Below are positions 10,991-22,401 of a DNA stretch of 64,000 bases, piece after piece. The translations under genes were made by a program, and so were the position numbers. The notes beneath the pieces were generated by a model that was given only the letters and a program-made list of their open reading frames with translations, was not told the DNA's origin and made no database searches. The first letter of the stretch is position 1. Each line of letters opens with the position of its first letter. The stretch is from Neckera pumila (taxonomy: Eukaryota > Streptophyta > Bryopsida > Hypnales > Neckeraceae). Location of the stretch: positions 10,165,823 through 10,229,822 of the forward strand of contig OZ018408.1 in assembly GCA_963969595.1 (NCBI GenBank), read 5' to 3'.

Positions 10991-12660
10991 TTAAGAGAAC
11001 ACACGGGTTAGTATAACGAGGTAAAGCACTTGACTCACACGCTAAAGGCCCCCCAAAGCGGCATTCGCCAAGGTACAAAGGAGGGTGGCTTTAGGATTAG
11101 TAAAACACATGGAAGATCTCACAACGCAAGGGTTAGTTCACAAGAACATACAAAAAAACAAGAAAAGTACATGAAGAGTACACAAGGCAAGATAGAAAAA
11201 ACCCCAAGGACCTTCAAGATTGAGATACAACAACAAAACGAGCCAAAAGTGCTCAGAAAACACCGTAGAGGATTTTGACTTCAAACGCCAAAATATCCAA
11301 AATTACTTGGAGCCACGGACCCAAAAAGAAGTATGGAGGTGATTTTAGAGAGGGAAGTGGGGCCTTATACAGGTTTCCAAGGGCTCACTCCCCCCCCCCC
11401 TAAATTCATACTAGTAACCTTATCAACTTGGATTCTCATCCTCATCCTCAAAGATTTTCATCCTAATCCTAAAATTTCACTTTCTACCATCTATGCTGGA
11501 CCAACATCCTAACTTTTGGAGATCAGCTCTAAATGTTAAACGGATTGCGCCGTTGGATCCAGAATGCCATGTATAGTCCAAATCCCCCCATCTCCCGTAT
11601 TGGGATCTAGAACCCACCATACATTAGTCTAGATATAAAACCCAATTGCGGTAAATTTTCAACTCTTGGGGGTTTTCTAATTTGAAAAAAGTAACTAGCC
11701 TAGGGTCTCCGGAAGGTGAAAGGGAGTCGGAAAAGACTCCTTGTTGACGATGTTTTGCCGTCATGTGCCTCCAGAATGCTGGTCAACGTTGTGGAGATCT
11801 CGCGACGTGATTAATTCCAGAGGACTCTTGCTGGTTCGGGTACTTGCCGCTATTGGAATGCCGCAAAACTTATTGGAACGCATTATTAGCATTAAACAAG
11901 CTATCCTAATTTTTAGTGAGATTTTACCGCAACTTGGATAATTTACAAGAAGTTCCCGTTGGAGGTTAGATCGGTTGACCACCCGGAAAAGGTTCTTCTG
12001 CAAGGCGGAAGATGCCGGGAATTTTTTTGGGACCTCTTAGGGAGCCTCGCAAAAGATGTGGAGGTGCGTTTCCATACCTGGCACAATTGGTCAGTGGAGA
12101 CTTAAATTGGCCGTCTCCTCGAATTGTCGATGGTACGAGAATCTTTTGCAGATGAAGGAATCTTGGCAAATTGACTTTGTCGTTGCACTTCTGGCATGTA
12201 ATTTACCTTAGAATGCCATCCTTGGGCTGTAGATTCCTCTATGGCCCCGTCTTGAGTTTAGTGGCTCCTACGTGCTAACAATCAGGGTTTCCGGGAATTC
12301 GTCAATCTAATGGGGAATTTGAAACGTAACCTAGGACCCAACATATGGCTCATTGTGAATCGCTAAGACCAATCTAGACATGCATTGCCACCTTCCAGTG
12401 GGATTTAGCCTTGCTGGGGCTATATGACAAAATCCTCCAAATCTCGCTATATTGTAGTTTAGACTTTATTTCTAGGTGAGGTTTAAGAAATTTTAGGTAT
12501 AAAATCAAAACTAGACCAAATACTATAATGGGTATGGTATAACCCTATTTTGGTTCTACACTCTTTTTATGACTTTTTGTATAATTTTATCTATTCTAAA
12601 TTGCAAATTTCAAAAAAAAAGAAATCCAGAGTTCCAAGTGACAATTTGGGAGCTCATAGA
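10991..12660. other. Gene-poor sequence, possibly decayed retroelement
   Basis: Purine-rich stretches (11100-11260), a C run near 11388-11400 and balanced-composition sequence at 11700-12450. The last part shows short open stretches with no recognisable motif; it could be an old retroelement fragment. Nothing firm can be assigned. Confidence 0.3.
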
Positions 12661-13389
12661 CTTTTAGGGGTTAAGGACTAGAGATAGTCCAGATTTCTAA
12701 AATTGTGAAGATGTATTATAAAATGCAATCGAAAAAAATAATTTAATGATGACTCTCAAATAATAGATTATATCTATATGGTTGGATCAACTACTACACA
12801 AACCAATATTTTTCAATATAATTTGAAGCCAAAAATTGAAAATTCCTTCTCAATTTGATTGTAGAATGAATATTTGTGATTTTCACAAGAATTTTCACTC
12901 TTGAATTTCAAAATGTTAAATCTTAATCATAGAGATTTTTTAATATATTATTTTATTTTATTTTTAGGTCATTCTTGAAGGGTCATTTTTTGAACTAAAA
13001 AGGTTATTTTTTGAGCCCAATCCTATCAATACCTATTGAATAATATAATATTTTCAAATCAAAGTCTTCAAAAACTTTATCATATAGATGTCAAAGAACT
13101 AATATAAGAATCTTCAAAAACAAATGATGGATGAAAAAAACATTTTTATATACTTGGGATGTCTTTGCATTCATTTTGTTGTTTGAAATCTAACTGCCTA
13201 GTCTTTAGGGGTTGAAAGTCATATGTTGTTATTTTAAATGAGATCAAAAAAAGGGTCCTAAAGATTCATGAATCTAACTTTATCTTCTACTCGGGGGCAA
13301 AAATAGGAAAGATTCATCAACAAAATTGGTAGACTAGAATATGTATTTCAAATCATGCCTCCCAAAAGGTTGGATGGGTGATTTTGCAT
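12661..13389. other. AT-rich sequence with TTAA-bounded repeat ends
   Basis: The sequence TTTTAGGGGTTAA at 12662-12674 is a rightward-facing end of the TTAA-CCCCTAAA family. A weaker version, CTTTAGGGGTTGA, lies at 13204-13216. The rest is AT-rich with no coding frame. Confidence 0.4.
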
Positions 13390-13819
13390 TAAGGCAAACT
13401 AGCCCATTGTAGTCAAACTTTGGAGTCTACTCTCATGCCATTGCTGAAATTTTTCAAATTTTTTCCCGCAAAAAGATAAGTGTGAAAGACAGTGAGGAGA
13501 TTTGAAATTATATTTTGGACCAAGTAAGTATTAAAGAGTTGAATTTTTGAAGTGATCGGCCCATAGAGGTCTGTAGGCCACCTCATGACCAACAAAATCT
13601 GAATCCAATATGGTCATCTTCCTATCCAATGCAATCACAACATTTTCAAACATGGAAGACCTAAAAAATCATTTTTTACAAAGATTTTTACACTAAAAAG
13701 TTGGAAGTACCTATTGAGGTCACTAATTACTCCATAACTACCATATAAGGCATTGATTGTGGTTTGAAAAACCACAATGGGGTCATTAAGTGACTATCAT
13801 GGTCCATTTGACCACAGTG
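13388..13819. mobile_element. Diverged copy of the small inverted-repeat element found at 60846
   Basis: From about 13390 the sequence TTAAGGCAAACTAGCCCATT and the downstream CATGCCATTGCTGAAATTTT match, in reverse order, the right part of the element at 60846-61288. The part near 13710-13800 (GAGGTCACTAATTACTCC, CCACAATGGGGTCATTA) matches its left part. It is non-coding, with a poorly preserved right end directly abutting the next element. Confidence 0.4.
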
Positions 13820-14041
13820 CATTAGAGGGGATTTGAAGCCTTCGGAGGGTTGTTTTAGGCCTGTTCCTGCGGTCTGTTCCTCTATTTTGAACCAACAGTA
13901 ATGCTGTCAGAATTTATTTATTTTTTTGAAAATGACCTGGCACGATCTCGGCTACATCAACTAGCAGTTATCCTATGTTCTTGCAGTCTGGGAATGTAGG
14001 ATAACTTGCAGTCTCTTGGAGGCCTCAAATAACATCTAATG
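13820..14041 (+). mobile_element. 222-bp miniature inverted-repeat element with internal hairpin, copy 1
   Basis: Terminal inverted repeats of about 21 bp: CATTAGAGGGGATTTGAAGC at the left; the right end reads CATTAGATGTTATTTGAGGC on the other strand. Near the right end there is a 15-bp stem (AGTTATCCTATGTTC ... GAATGTAGGATAACT, about 13965-14004) with two mismatches. A second copy sits at 61905-62153 in the opposite orientation. It has no coding capacity; the superfamily is unknown. Confidence 0.6.
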
Positions 14042-15967
14042 GGGTCTTTTACCTTAGTCATTACTATTTCCATCCATGAGCTTAAGTTAGATTGTTTGTT
14101 TTATTTATTTTGCTTTGTTTATTTGTTATAGTGAGATTTCCTACACCATGTGTCCCCCGATCAGAAAGCTCTCAGCAAGGAGGGATGCACGGGCTTTGTT
14201 TTGTGGCATTTGGACCTACGATGTGAAATTTATTCAGTTTTGAAGTTTTTATGAATTTAAAATATTAGAAAACTACTTTTTTTTTTAATTCGGCTATGCC
14301 ACAATGCTCATGGCAACAATATAGGGCACACCAATATGGTGCTAAAACTATAGTGAGATTATAGAAGGTAGATTGCAAGCCAGACCTTTAATGGATATAG
14401 TTCCAAACGCATCTAAGTATAAATGAAATATTGGGTCCCCACATAGTAAAAAACATTTTCAAGCCATGTTGTATTCTACTCACTCTTTCTATCATCTTAG
14501 AGTAGAAGGGAACTCATCCTATTTTTGCCACTTTTTATAATCTAATGCTTTTGAAGTATGAGCAAAAGTATGAGCCATTTTTTTTCTATACAAGGATAAT
14601 TAATCTCTAAAAGATCCAAGGCTTCTTTTGAGCTTCTTGAAATTTGCTCTAAATTAAACCAAAAAACACACATTTTGATAAATTTATCAATTTTTTTAGA
14701 AATGTAACCATACAAATTCAAATTAGACATTTTAAAGATCATATGGAAAAAGAATACACAATGATGTCACTTATGGATTGAACATTATGTTTGATCATGA
14801 GGGTGTTAAAACTTTGAAAGCAATTTAAAGTCTTTCAATCATTGTTTCACATGTCAAATCTAAAAAAATTGGTCACCAAAAAATATGAGGTAAAAGGGCA
14901 TATTAGTCAGAACTCCAATCAACTTACAACTTCTCAAAATCTAATCTACAACTTTTTTGAATAAATTTTGAATGTGACTTTTTCTTCAAGATCTAGTGTA
15001 TTTGACGCTCTTTTCTAAGAGCATCCAACACTAGGAACTCAAGATTTGCAATGGACACCATTGCACAAAATCTTGAATAGAAAAACTATAATTATTCATT
15101 TTTAAAATTGGATTTTTGATGCTAAAAAAAGACTTCAAAAAAGTTTTGAAAAAATATGCACTAGTAAAAATAGTAACTTGATAAGGTTTTATTTAACTTC
15201 AAAGTATTTTCGACACCAAAATTTGGTGCCTCAGGCATCAAGGGGTTAAAAAGGAAAGCAATAGAAATTTGAATCATTTATACAAGGTTTGGAAGCAATC
15301 TACCTAAAAATCCATAATTTCCATAGTGGCCCCCCAAAATTGTAGAAGATAAACATATATTAGCTTTCTACCTTTGCCAAAAGTGATCACATTTGAAATA
15401 TAAAACCACCCTGCCAAGTGCCCACCATCCCCCCTTCCATAGGCAAAATTACTCCTAAAAATTCCATTCACCTAGAACTGCCACTTAGTAGGTAGTTGTT
15501 TAAAGTAAGGTGCTCTAAAAGCAACCACTAGTGACAAAGGTACATTTTGCTTTCCTCAATGAACCAATATAATTTTAGAAAGTAATCACTTTTAGTGACC
15601 ACTACGTTTCAACTTCAAAATTTGTAACAGACTCCATGAAAGTTTAAAAATATGAAATGACTTGAATTAGATGCCAATTCCATTTTTCATCGTATGAAAA
15701 TTTCTTGAAATTAGATTGTTTCAAAGAATTTAGATTCCTCCAACATGCAATGAAGTCTTAGAAGGTTGCTTTAAGAGCAAACGATCTTACCTTTGTTCAA
15801 TAAGCCCGTAGTTGTTTGCCTCTACTTCCACTTTGATTTTTGCCACCTCAAACAACGCCTCAAATTGGCCCTATCCACCATAAATTATTTGTTCTAATCA
15901 AATATCAAAGTTGGTATGATTTTTTTTGTGGAATTGGGGACTTATGAAGAGTGGTAGAATTAGTCTC
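14042..15967. other. AT-rich gene-free sequence
   Basis: No gene, tRNA or well-formed inverted repeat recognised. ATCAAGGGGTTAA at 15237-15249 may be a worn end of the TTAA family. Confidence 0.4.
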
Positions 15968-16404
15968 AGGGCATCTTCAATCCACCTTTTTTGGAAGCAC
16001 TGCAATGGCAAGTTCTGCGTGAGTTATAGAAAAGCAATGAAAAATTGTCCCAATGCTAATGGCATCTCCTACGTTAGTTTTATGGACTCGGCACTTGTTA
16101 GCAAAAATTGGTCATTTGTTGTGCCCTCCAAACTCTTATGAACTTTTTGGTCAACACTAATAATGGCAGATTTGGCTTCCTTCTCATCTCTTGCGTCGTT
16201 GCATTCTGCCTGTCTTCTCTTGCTAAAGCTACTCTCGCTGCATCAACATGTTGTCACAGAGCCGTTTAGGGTTCTAAATACGATCATTGCATTGAGGAGC
16301 CTAAGACGGGAAAAGACATAGTGAAAAAAAAAAGAGACGGGAATACCAATTGCACATATCGTTGCAGTCAATTTTTTTGTTGGGCATAGCATTGAGGATG
16401 CTCT
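15968..16404. mobile_element. Probable hAT-like miniature element
   Basis: Imperfect terminal inverted repeats: AGGGCATCTTCAAT at 15968 and ATTGAGGATGCTCT at 16391-16404, which reads AGAGCATCCTCAAT on the other strand. The RGAGCATC-type end is common among plant hAT miniature elements. No clear 8-bp target duplication is visible. Confidence 0.4.
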
Positions 16405-16434
16405 CATGTCGGAAATAGGGTGGGCTACCTTATA

Positions 16435-16693
16435 CTTCCTTTGTCCTGAAACGATTGGCCACCATTTTGTTGGTATTTTTTTGAGCCCATTTTATTGATC
16501 CTATTGTGACAAACATAATTAAGAAAGGTTTCAAATTTTATATCACAAGAATTCATGAAGAACATTGCATGTGCTCATTGTAACCTAAATAAAATTAGCC
16601 ACAAGGAAAGAAATATTTTTTTGTCCTACTCCAAACAAGCTTAAAAAAACATGGCATTCAAAGTGGACAATCCGCATTTCAGGACAGAGGGCG
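16435..16693. mobile_element. Stowaway-like miniature element (Tc1/mariner type)
   Basis: The ends CTTCCTTTGTCCTGAAA and TTTCAGGACAGAGGGCG are inverted repeats close to the Stowaway consensus, and the element is flanked by TA on both sides (16433-16434 and 16694-16695), the expected Tc1/mariner target duplication. 259 bp, non-coding. Confidence 0.75.
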
Positions 16694-16824
16694 TATTTGC
16701 TCATTTCAAAGAAGATGTATATTGATAAGTTAGATTTTCTCTAGACCTGGCCTTACAACTTTACTTATGAACTCATTCATTGTTCTGCTCAGATGCCGGC
16801 CTCATCGGGAAAAAATTGACAATT

Positions 16825-17005
16825 GCAATAGTATTGCAACAATATTATTGCAATATTGAGAAATTTGTCTAACAGTCTAATATTGATACAAATTGAAACA
16901 ATATAGTATTGAAAATATATAATAATAATACAGTTGCAGTATTAATAACAATATAGTTGCAATATTCATAACAATACAATCGCAATATTAAATATAGTAT
17001 TTTTT
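16825..17005. repeat. AT-rich short tandem repeats based on CAATATT
   Basis: Repeated motifs such as TTGCAATATT, AACAATATAGTTGCA and ACAATACAATCGCAATATTA occur every 10-30 bp. Degenerate microsatellite, no coding frame. Confidence 0.55.
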
Positions 17006-17492
17006 CATATATGATATTGATCTATTGCAATCAACATTTTGAAATTACATTTTTATTGTTTATAATATGTTTCAATATTGCAAATGAACTGCAACAAATA
17101 AACCAAATGTACCAAATGTATACATTTTGACAGCCCCAAATGTCTTGCAGTTGTAGATTCAAATACTTTCATATACACAAAAGGGTTGGATTTGTCCATT
17201 CGAAATGTCCAATTGGAATAGATTGCAAGTAGTAAATGTACAAACCGAGAACATGTTGCTTTATTCAAAGCTGTTTTGGGAGTCTCTCCGATCTGTCCGA
17301 TGGATGGATGTTCCCGGTGGCAGTTGAATTCAGTTGAGTTCCGTGACTTCGGTGGCCCAGCGAGCCAGCATGTGCACGGCAGCTTTCAAGTTAGACAGAC
17401 AAATAGAGGGGGAAGTTAATTTAAAAATAATTATACAGTCTAACTTAACTTACCAGTACATAGTATCATCAGCTGCTGAGACAGACTGACTA

Positions 17493-18495
17493 AGGGTACA
17501 TTCGCATCCAACGCTTGGGAGCAGCGCTGCTAGAAGTGTAATGTAGTCAAAGTCCGTGGACTGCTGCGGTATCTCACGTCTGGGACTGGGTGCCGCTGCC
17601 GCGTAGTTGACGCACTCAGTGGGGATGGCTACTACGACCGTGGTGTTCACATATGCTTTTTTTCTTCAATTTCAGAGGTTGCGTTAGGCTAGGTTTAAAG
17701 AAGTTGTTGCAATGGTTTCAGATCGGAGGGGAGGTGTTAGTGTGGGCAGACATCGTGATGTACGTTGCTATTGTGAGGGAGAGTGTCTACGGCAGGTGAG
17801 AAGTTGGTTGTCGCAGAGGAGGGCGTCTTCACAACTGTGCAATTCATGAACGTTTCCCACTGATTTGATTTTGTGAGAGGCAGGCGACAACAATGGCCCT
17901 TTAGGAGCGTCACTTTAGAATGCAGCGGATCGGAGGCACGCTTCGTGGAGAGAAAATCAAGCGGAAGTTTTGTCCTTTACTTTCTTGCACAATACTTGAA
18001 TTGTTGCTTCGTGAGAAGACCAATGCTTCTGCCGCAGTACTCTTCACGCCGCAAGTATGCTCGCAGCTCCCGTCTCTTAACTTCCACCTGATTTCCTCTC
18101 CATGAAATCGAATTCGTCCGCAACCAACGCCTGCCTTCGTCGTCTGCACAGCATCGACATCATGGACTGAGATTGATTACGCAACACTAATTTAACATTT
18201 GAACACTACTTACTCTTAATTGCCACTTAGAAGCCCCATTAACTTAAGGAGGTCCTAAAAGGCTGAAATCTACGTTTGCACCACTTCTAGCTGCTAATTT
18301 ATTTCTGCCGCATACCTCAGTCCTTAAAAAACTCCGCAGTCCTCTTCGTCTAAGACCACCGCTCTTTGCGGCTGACCAACCCGCCTCCATGTAGGCTCGG
18401 CATTTACAAACGCACGACGGTGTGAAAGCACAAGGACTGTGTTTCCTATCAACTCACTCATAACACCTCTATAGCACCCAGTGCAAACGTACCCT
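17493..18495. mobile_element. Probable 1-kb non-autonomous element with AGGGTAC ends
   Basis: The left end AGGGTACATTCGCAT and the right end, reading AGGGTACGTTTGCAC on the other strand, are inverted repeats of a hAT-like type. The interior has higher GC than its surroundings but only short, unconvincing open frames. Flanks (GACTGACTA and AACTGAACT) hint at a worn target duplication. Confidence 0.45.
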
Positions 18496-18540
18496 AACTG
18501 AACTTAAGCTTAACTTAGTCCTAATGAGGTTGGCCACATA

Positions 18541-18805
18541 AGAGCATCCCCACCACAGAGTTCCGTTCCCCTAACAGTTTAGGGAGAGGACCTGAGATGC
18601 AAACAGGGATACAGAAAGATCACCGTATCAAACTTTTTCTAAAATGTGTATCCGTAAATTATATAGAATTCTGTAAAATTCTCACCAAATCTTGTATCCA
18701 GAGGCTCATAGAGAGAACTGGCAAGGTCTCATCTATATAAAGTCAAGGTTGACTGCTTTGAGACTTCAAGTTTAGGGATAGAGAACAGATTGGTGGGGAT
18801 GCTCT
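18541..18805. mobile_element. Miniature element with perfect 15-bp inverted repeats
   Basis: AGAGCATCCCCACCA at 18541-18555 is matched by TGGTGGGGATGCTCT at 18791-18805. 265 bp, non-coding. GAGCATCCCCA ends are typical of plant hAT miniature elements; no target duplication is clear. Confidence 0.7.
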
Positions 18806-18850
18806 AACTAACATGCCCGCGACTGATTGCTCAGATGATAAGTAGATTTT

Positions 18851-19266
18851 TAAGGTAGAAGCACCTAAAGTGGACACTCTTGTTTCAGATCTCTTGATCT
18901 CGAGAGTGCATAGAGGAAAAAATTATGTGTGTTTGATAGGACCTAGGTTAGGAAACCAAGAAAATTGGTTTCATATTTTTCTGACTTTGTATAAAAATAA
19001 TATAAATGTTTGAAAAGAACTGCATAGTAGATGCAACTATCTACTGTGGACACTAGACTAATACCAAAGTGGGCACTGAAACACCTAAAACTGAGTGACA
19101 CAATGTAAATTTGGATTACGCGTATGGATGATTGGCCAATGCAAGTGGTTGTAACAACTTCTTGGAACCCCACCTGTCGACTTTGGGTTCACTTGCGCAT
19201 GGATTTATGTTGTTTTCTAGATGTCTATAAACTCAACTCATATCCCATTTAGGTCCTTCTACCTTA
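18851..19266. mobile_element. TAAGGTAGA-ended miniature element, copy A
   Basis: The left end TAAGGTAGAAGCACCTAAA pairs with the right end, TTTAGGTCCTTCTACCTTA (19248-19266). If the outer TA on each side is the target duplication, this is a Tc1/mariner-like element. Related ends recur at 34401, 37403 and 41694. Non-coding. Confidence 0.6.
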
Positions 19267-19275
19267 ATTGAGGGA

Positions 19276-19296
19276 GGGGGGGGGGGGGGGGGGGGG
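19276..19296. repeat. Poly-G run of 21 bases
   Basis: Uninterrupted G tract directly after the miniature element; likely length-variable and prone to assembly error. Confidence 0.9.
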
Positions 19297-19576
19297 CAGT
19301 GCATGGAGAAGGCGAATTCCACTACATTGATTTGTCCAACGTCGGCAGTATCCAGCTATCTGTCCGAATTTGTCCAAGGTCAGCGGTATCCAGCTATCTG
19401 TTTGAGTCTGTCGAACATTTCATGTCAAATATTTAATTAAAGTTGGAAAACCAAAATTGGCAAAAATAATGCTAAAAACAAAAGTGAACACTCTCTCAAA
19501 TGTCATGTTTTCTCCATCCATGTAAATGTTTTCTTTTTGAAAAACAATAGAAACCGCCTAAAATTTGAAATCTATT

Positions 19577-20222
19577 TTAACCCCTAAAGGTTTGTGACTA
19601 TGTTTTCACCAAGAACGCTCCAAAATTGTCATATATAGTACAAGTACCAAATTTTAGAAAATCAAACAATTTTGAATACATGCAACTGTTGGATCTTGTA
19701 GTGCACTAATTTGAAAAGATGTAGAAAAAATTTCAGAAATTTCCACTATGTAGAGTACAAGATATTAGTGTTTGAATTGACACAAATACTAGAAGAAACC
19801 CGCGTTTTAGGTGACGTTTAGTTATTTTTTCAGACGGATTTTAGGTGACGTTGAAAAGAATAAAACTTGTATTTTTTTTGTCAATAATCACGTCCAATAT
19901 AACATGTTATATTGGACATAATTATTGACAAAAAAAAGACAAGATTTATTCTTTTCGACATCACCTAAAATTCGTCTGAAAAAATTACTAAACGTCACCT
20001 AAAATACAAGTTTCTTCTAGTGAAAATCTTTAATTGGCCATGCAAAAAACTAGGCAGCTGCACTTCACAAGGTCACATTTGTATGAAAAAATATCCAAAA
20101 TAGTGGTGCTTCTTTGTAATCATTCTTCAAGGCAAGTTGGAATTGTATAAAATAATATATAGGAAAAAAATCTTATAATTGATATTTATATAATTTGATA
20201 ACCTAAATTCTCAAATTTTGCC
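19577..20222 (+). mobile_element. TTAA-family element, A end, interrupted by a CACTA-type insertion
   Basis: Begins TTAACCCCTAAAGG and shares the A-end sequence GACTATGTTTTCACCAA with the elements at 59876 and 62411. It continues collinearly with the 59876 copy (for example TGGATCTTGTAGTGCACTA) and is split at 19787-20023 by a foldback element. It stops where the next element begins at 20223. Non-coding. Confidence 0.6.
19787..20023. mobile_element. CACTA-like foldback miniature element, 237 bp
   Basis: Nearly the whole element is one palindrome centred at about 19906 (AACATGTTATATT). Ends are TACTAGAAGAAAC and GTTTCTTCTAGTG; the outer bases resemble CACTA/TAGTG. AAA flanks both sides (19784-19786 and 20024-20026), fitting the 3-bp target duplication of CACTA elements. 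A truncated relative ends at 44326. Confidence 0.65.
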
Positions 20223-21296
20223 TTAATCCCTAAAGACCCAAGGCTTTTTTTCTGCAAAAAACAAACTCAAAACTGCCATTTCTATAGCAAAGAATAAAAA
20301 AAAATTGAAAATTGTTTTTGTTTTGCACATCTAAATGTAGGATCTTACACCTAACTAGCATAAGAATGTGTAGAAAATTTTCAGAATTTTTGACCACATA
20401 GATTGCAAGATATGTGCATTTAAAGTGAAAAGAAACAATATTTTCAGCACATTGTGGTATCAGATTTTGACTTCGAATATTTTTAACTTAAAATTTTTGT
20501 ACTACAAAATTTTGAGCTTTAATCTTTATAGTGGATAATTGAGTTGAGAGACTAGCAAAAAAAATTTAGAAAAATTTAATTTAATTATTAAAAAAATTAT
20601 TAAATAGAAGTAGGTTTAAGATAGAAGGAAAATCTAAAATACTAATATCTTTTATATAGAATTACAATGCACTAATCCCAATGGTGAGATTGTTCTAGCA
20701 AGAAAACTAAACCATGTGGAACTTTTTTTTTAAATTGTAAAAATTGCATTAAGAAATGAACCCTACAAGTTATTTTTTTTCAAAAAGATGCTCTAAGTGC
20801 CTGAAAAATAAGATTGTCCATAACTTTCTCATAACAAATCCAAGTGGAATAAATCAAAGCTTTCCAGATACAAAAATATAATCTATGGAAAAAAAATTCA
20901 AAAAAAAAATTTCAAATTTTTGCAATTTTTTTTTGTTGCCCCTCTCCCCTGATTTGAGCTTATTTGGATATAACTTTTGTTCTCGGGGACCGATTGAAAA
21001 AAAAAAAAATCCACAAAGCTTATTAGTTTCTCTATCTTCTAAAAAAGTTTCAAAAAATCAGGACAAAAATTCAGCCCGTAGGTACCTACACAAAATTGCA
21101 TTCCTCCCCCAAAGGGACAATGGTCCTTTAGTGGCTAATCTTGAGAGAAGTTTGTCATGGGATAATCATTTTGGGATGGAGGGAGTAGAAATAGGTACAA
21201 TACAAGAATATTTCAACATGCACTAATTCAAGATAGTGTGACGAGTAAATTAGTGTCACTTGCACTACCGTCCATGGCTATTGGCAAAAGATAATT
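20223..21296 (+). mobile_element. Second TTAA-family element, A end, diverged
   Basis: Begins TTAATCCCTAAAGACCC and shows worn A-end similarity, such as GCCATTTCTATAGCAA and CATAGATTGCAAGATAT. The right end is not recognisable. A lone Stowaway-like end (TTTTGGGATGGAGGGAGTA) lies at 21169-21188. No coding frame. Confidence 0.4.
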
Positions 21297-22230
21297 TTAA
21301 CCCCTAAAACACCAAATTAAGTTTTTTTGGCAACATAGCAATTCGGGGCAGCTCACTACAAACAATTTTTTTTTTTTTCTCCTTTGAAATTTTCACACAA
21401 TACATGTCCAAGGAGTAGCTTTAAAGCCCAAAATTTTTCATAACTTGTGACAACATGGTTCAAAAGTTATTGCATGATATGTACTTTTAATGATCGGCAG
21501 GCAGCTCAAAAGATCACTTTTATAAATAAAAATTTGAAATTGGTTTCCCAGATTTATATATATGTGGAACGCTTTGAATCATTTCATTTTGATTAATGAG
21601 ATGAAGTTATGAGGAATTTTAGTTTGCGGGCACTTATAGATTCTCTACTCTAAATTAAACTTTAAAGTTCTTTATTTTACTCAATTTTCAATATTTTGGG
21701 AAAAAAACAAAATCATAGGATGTAGATTGTTTATTACAACATTAAAACCATTGACATTTTTCAATTCCATAACTAAATTCTTGACAATTTAGTATTTTGA
21801 ATCATCCTCGAGTTCTTTCTACTTACTAATTTTTTTCCTATATATTATGTTGCACAATTCCAAATGATTTCATTTCGATTATGCCTCAAAAATGCAAGTT
21901 TTAATTTCAACAAAGGAGACAACATTAGAAAATAGATAGTACATAGAAACAATCCAATTTGTTGTATGATTTTGTATTTCACATGTATATGTTTGTTATA
22001 ATGATCAAGTATTCTTCACTGTGATTTGAACGCAATTTGCAGTATGAAAATATGTCCATTACTGAATGGCTAGAGCTTTCTAAAGTGTATTAACTTTTTG
22101 TTGAATCTGCTTGGAAATAAATTCATAAGATGATTGAATTTGACTATATGTTTTGCAACAGAAGTGCAATTAGATGCACATTGTCACATTCCATCAGTGC
22201 TAGTATGCGAATCCAAGAATGCAAGCTTGT
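21297..22230 (-). mobile_element. TTAA-family element, B end
   Basis: Begins TTAACCCCTAAAACACC, then GGCAACATAGCAATTCGGGG and AAGGAGTAGCTTTAAAG, as in the hairpin at 57657 and the reversed copies at 60797 and 60794. It is collinear with those to about 21860. The A end at the far side was not found, so the right boundary is approximate. Confidence 0.5.
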
Positions 22231-22237
22231 AAGCGTT

Positions 22238-22401
22238 GAGCCTACAATATAGGTACCTATAATATAGATACCACATACTATAGGAGGTGTATGTACCATA
22301 AACACCTATAATATAGATATTTGTAATATATATACCCTATAATCATAGATGGTTTCTATAGTATATACACCTATAATCTAGGTATGTAGTATTCTAGGCT
22401 C
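22238..22401. repeat. AT-rich palindromic element with GAGCCTA ends
   Basis: Starts GAGCCTACAAT and ends ATTCTAGGCTC, with TATAATATAGATA-type motifs repeated inside in both orientations. It could form an imperfect hairpin; possibly a worn miniature element. Confidence 0.5.

Noticed and set aside
10781..11278. Open frames over the 90-bp tandem repeats and purine-rich DNA
   Set aside because: Their openness comes from the repeated, biased composition.
17450..18149. Several short open frames inside the AGGGTAC-ended element
   Set aside because: None exceeds 80 codons and none shows a transposase motif.
20885..21226. Plus-strand open frame of 113 codons
   Set aside because: Mostly Lys/Phe runs from poly-A/T tracts in repeat sequence.
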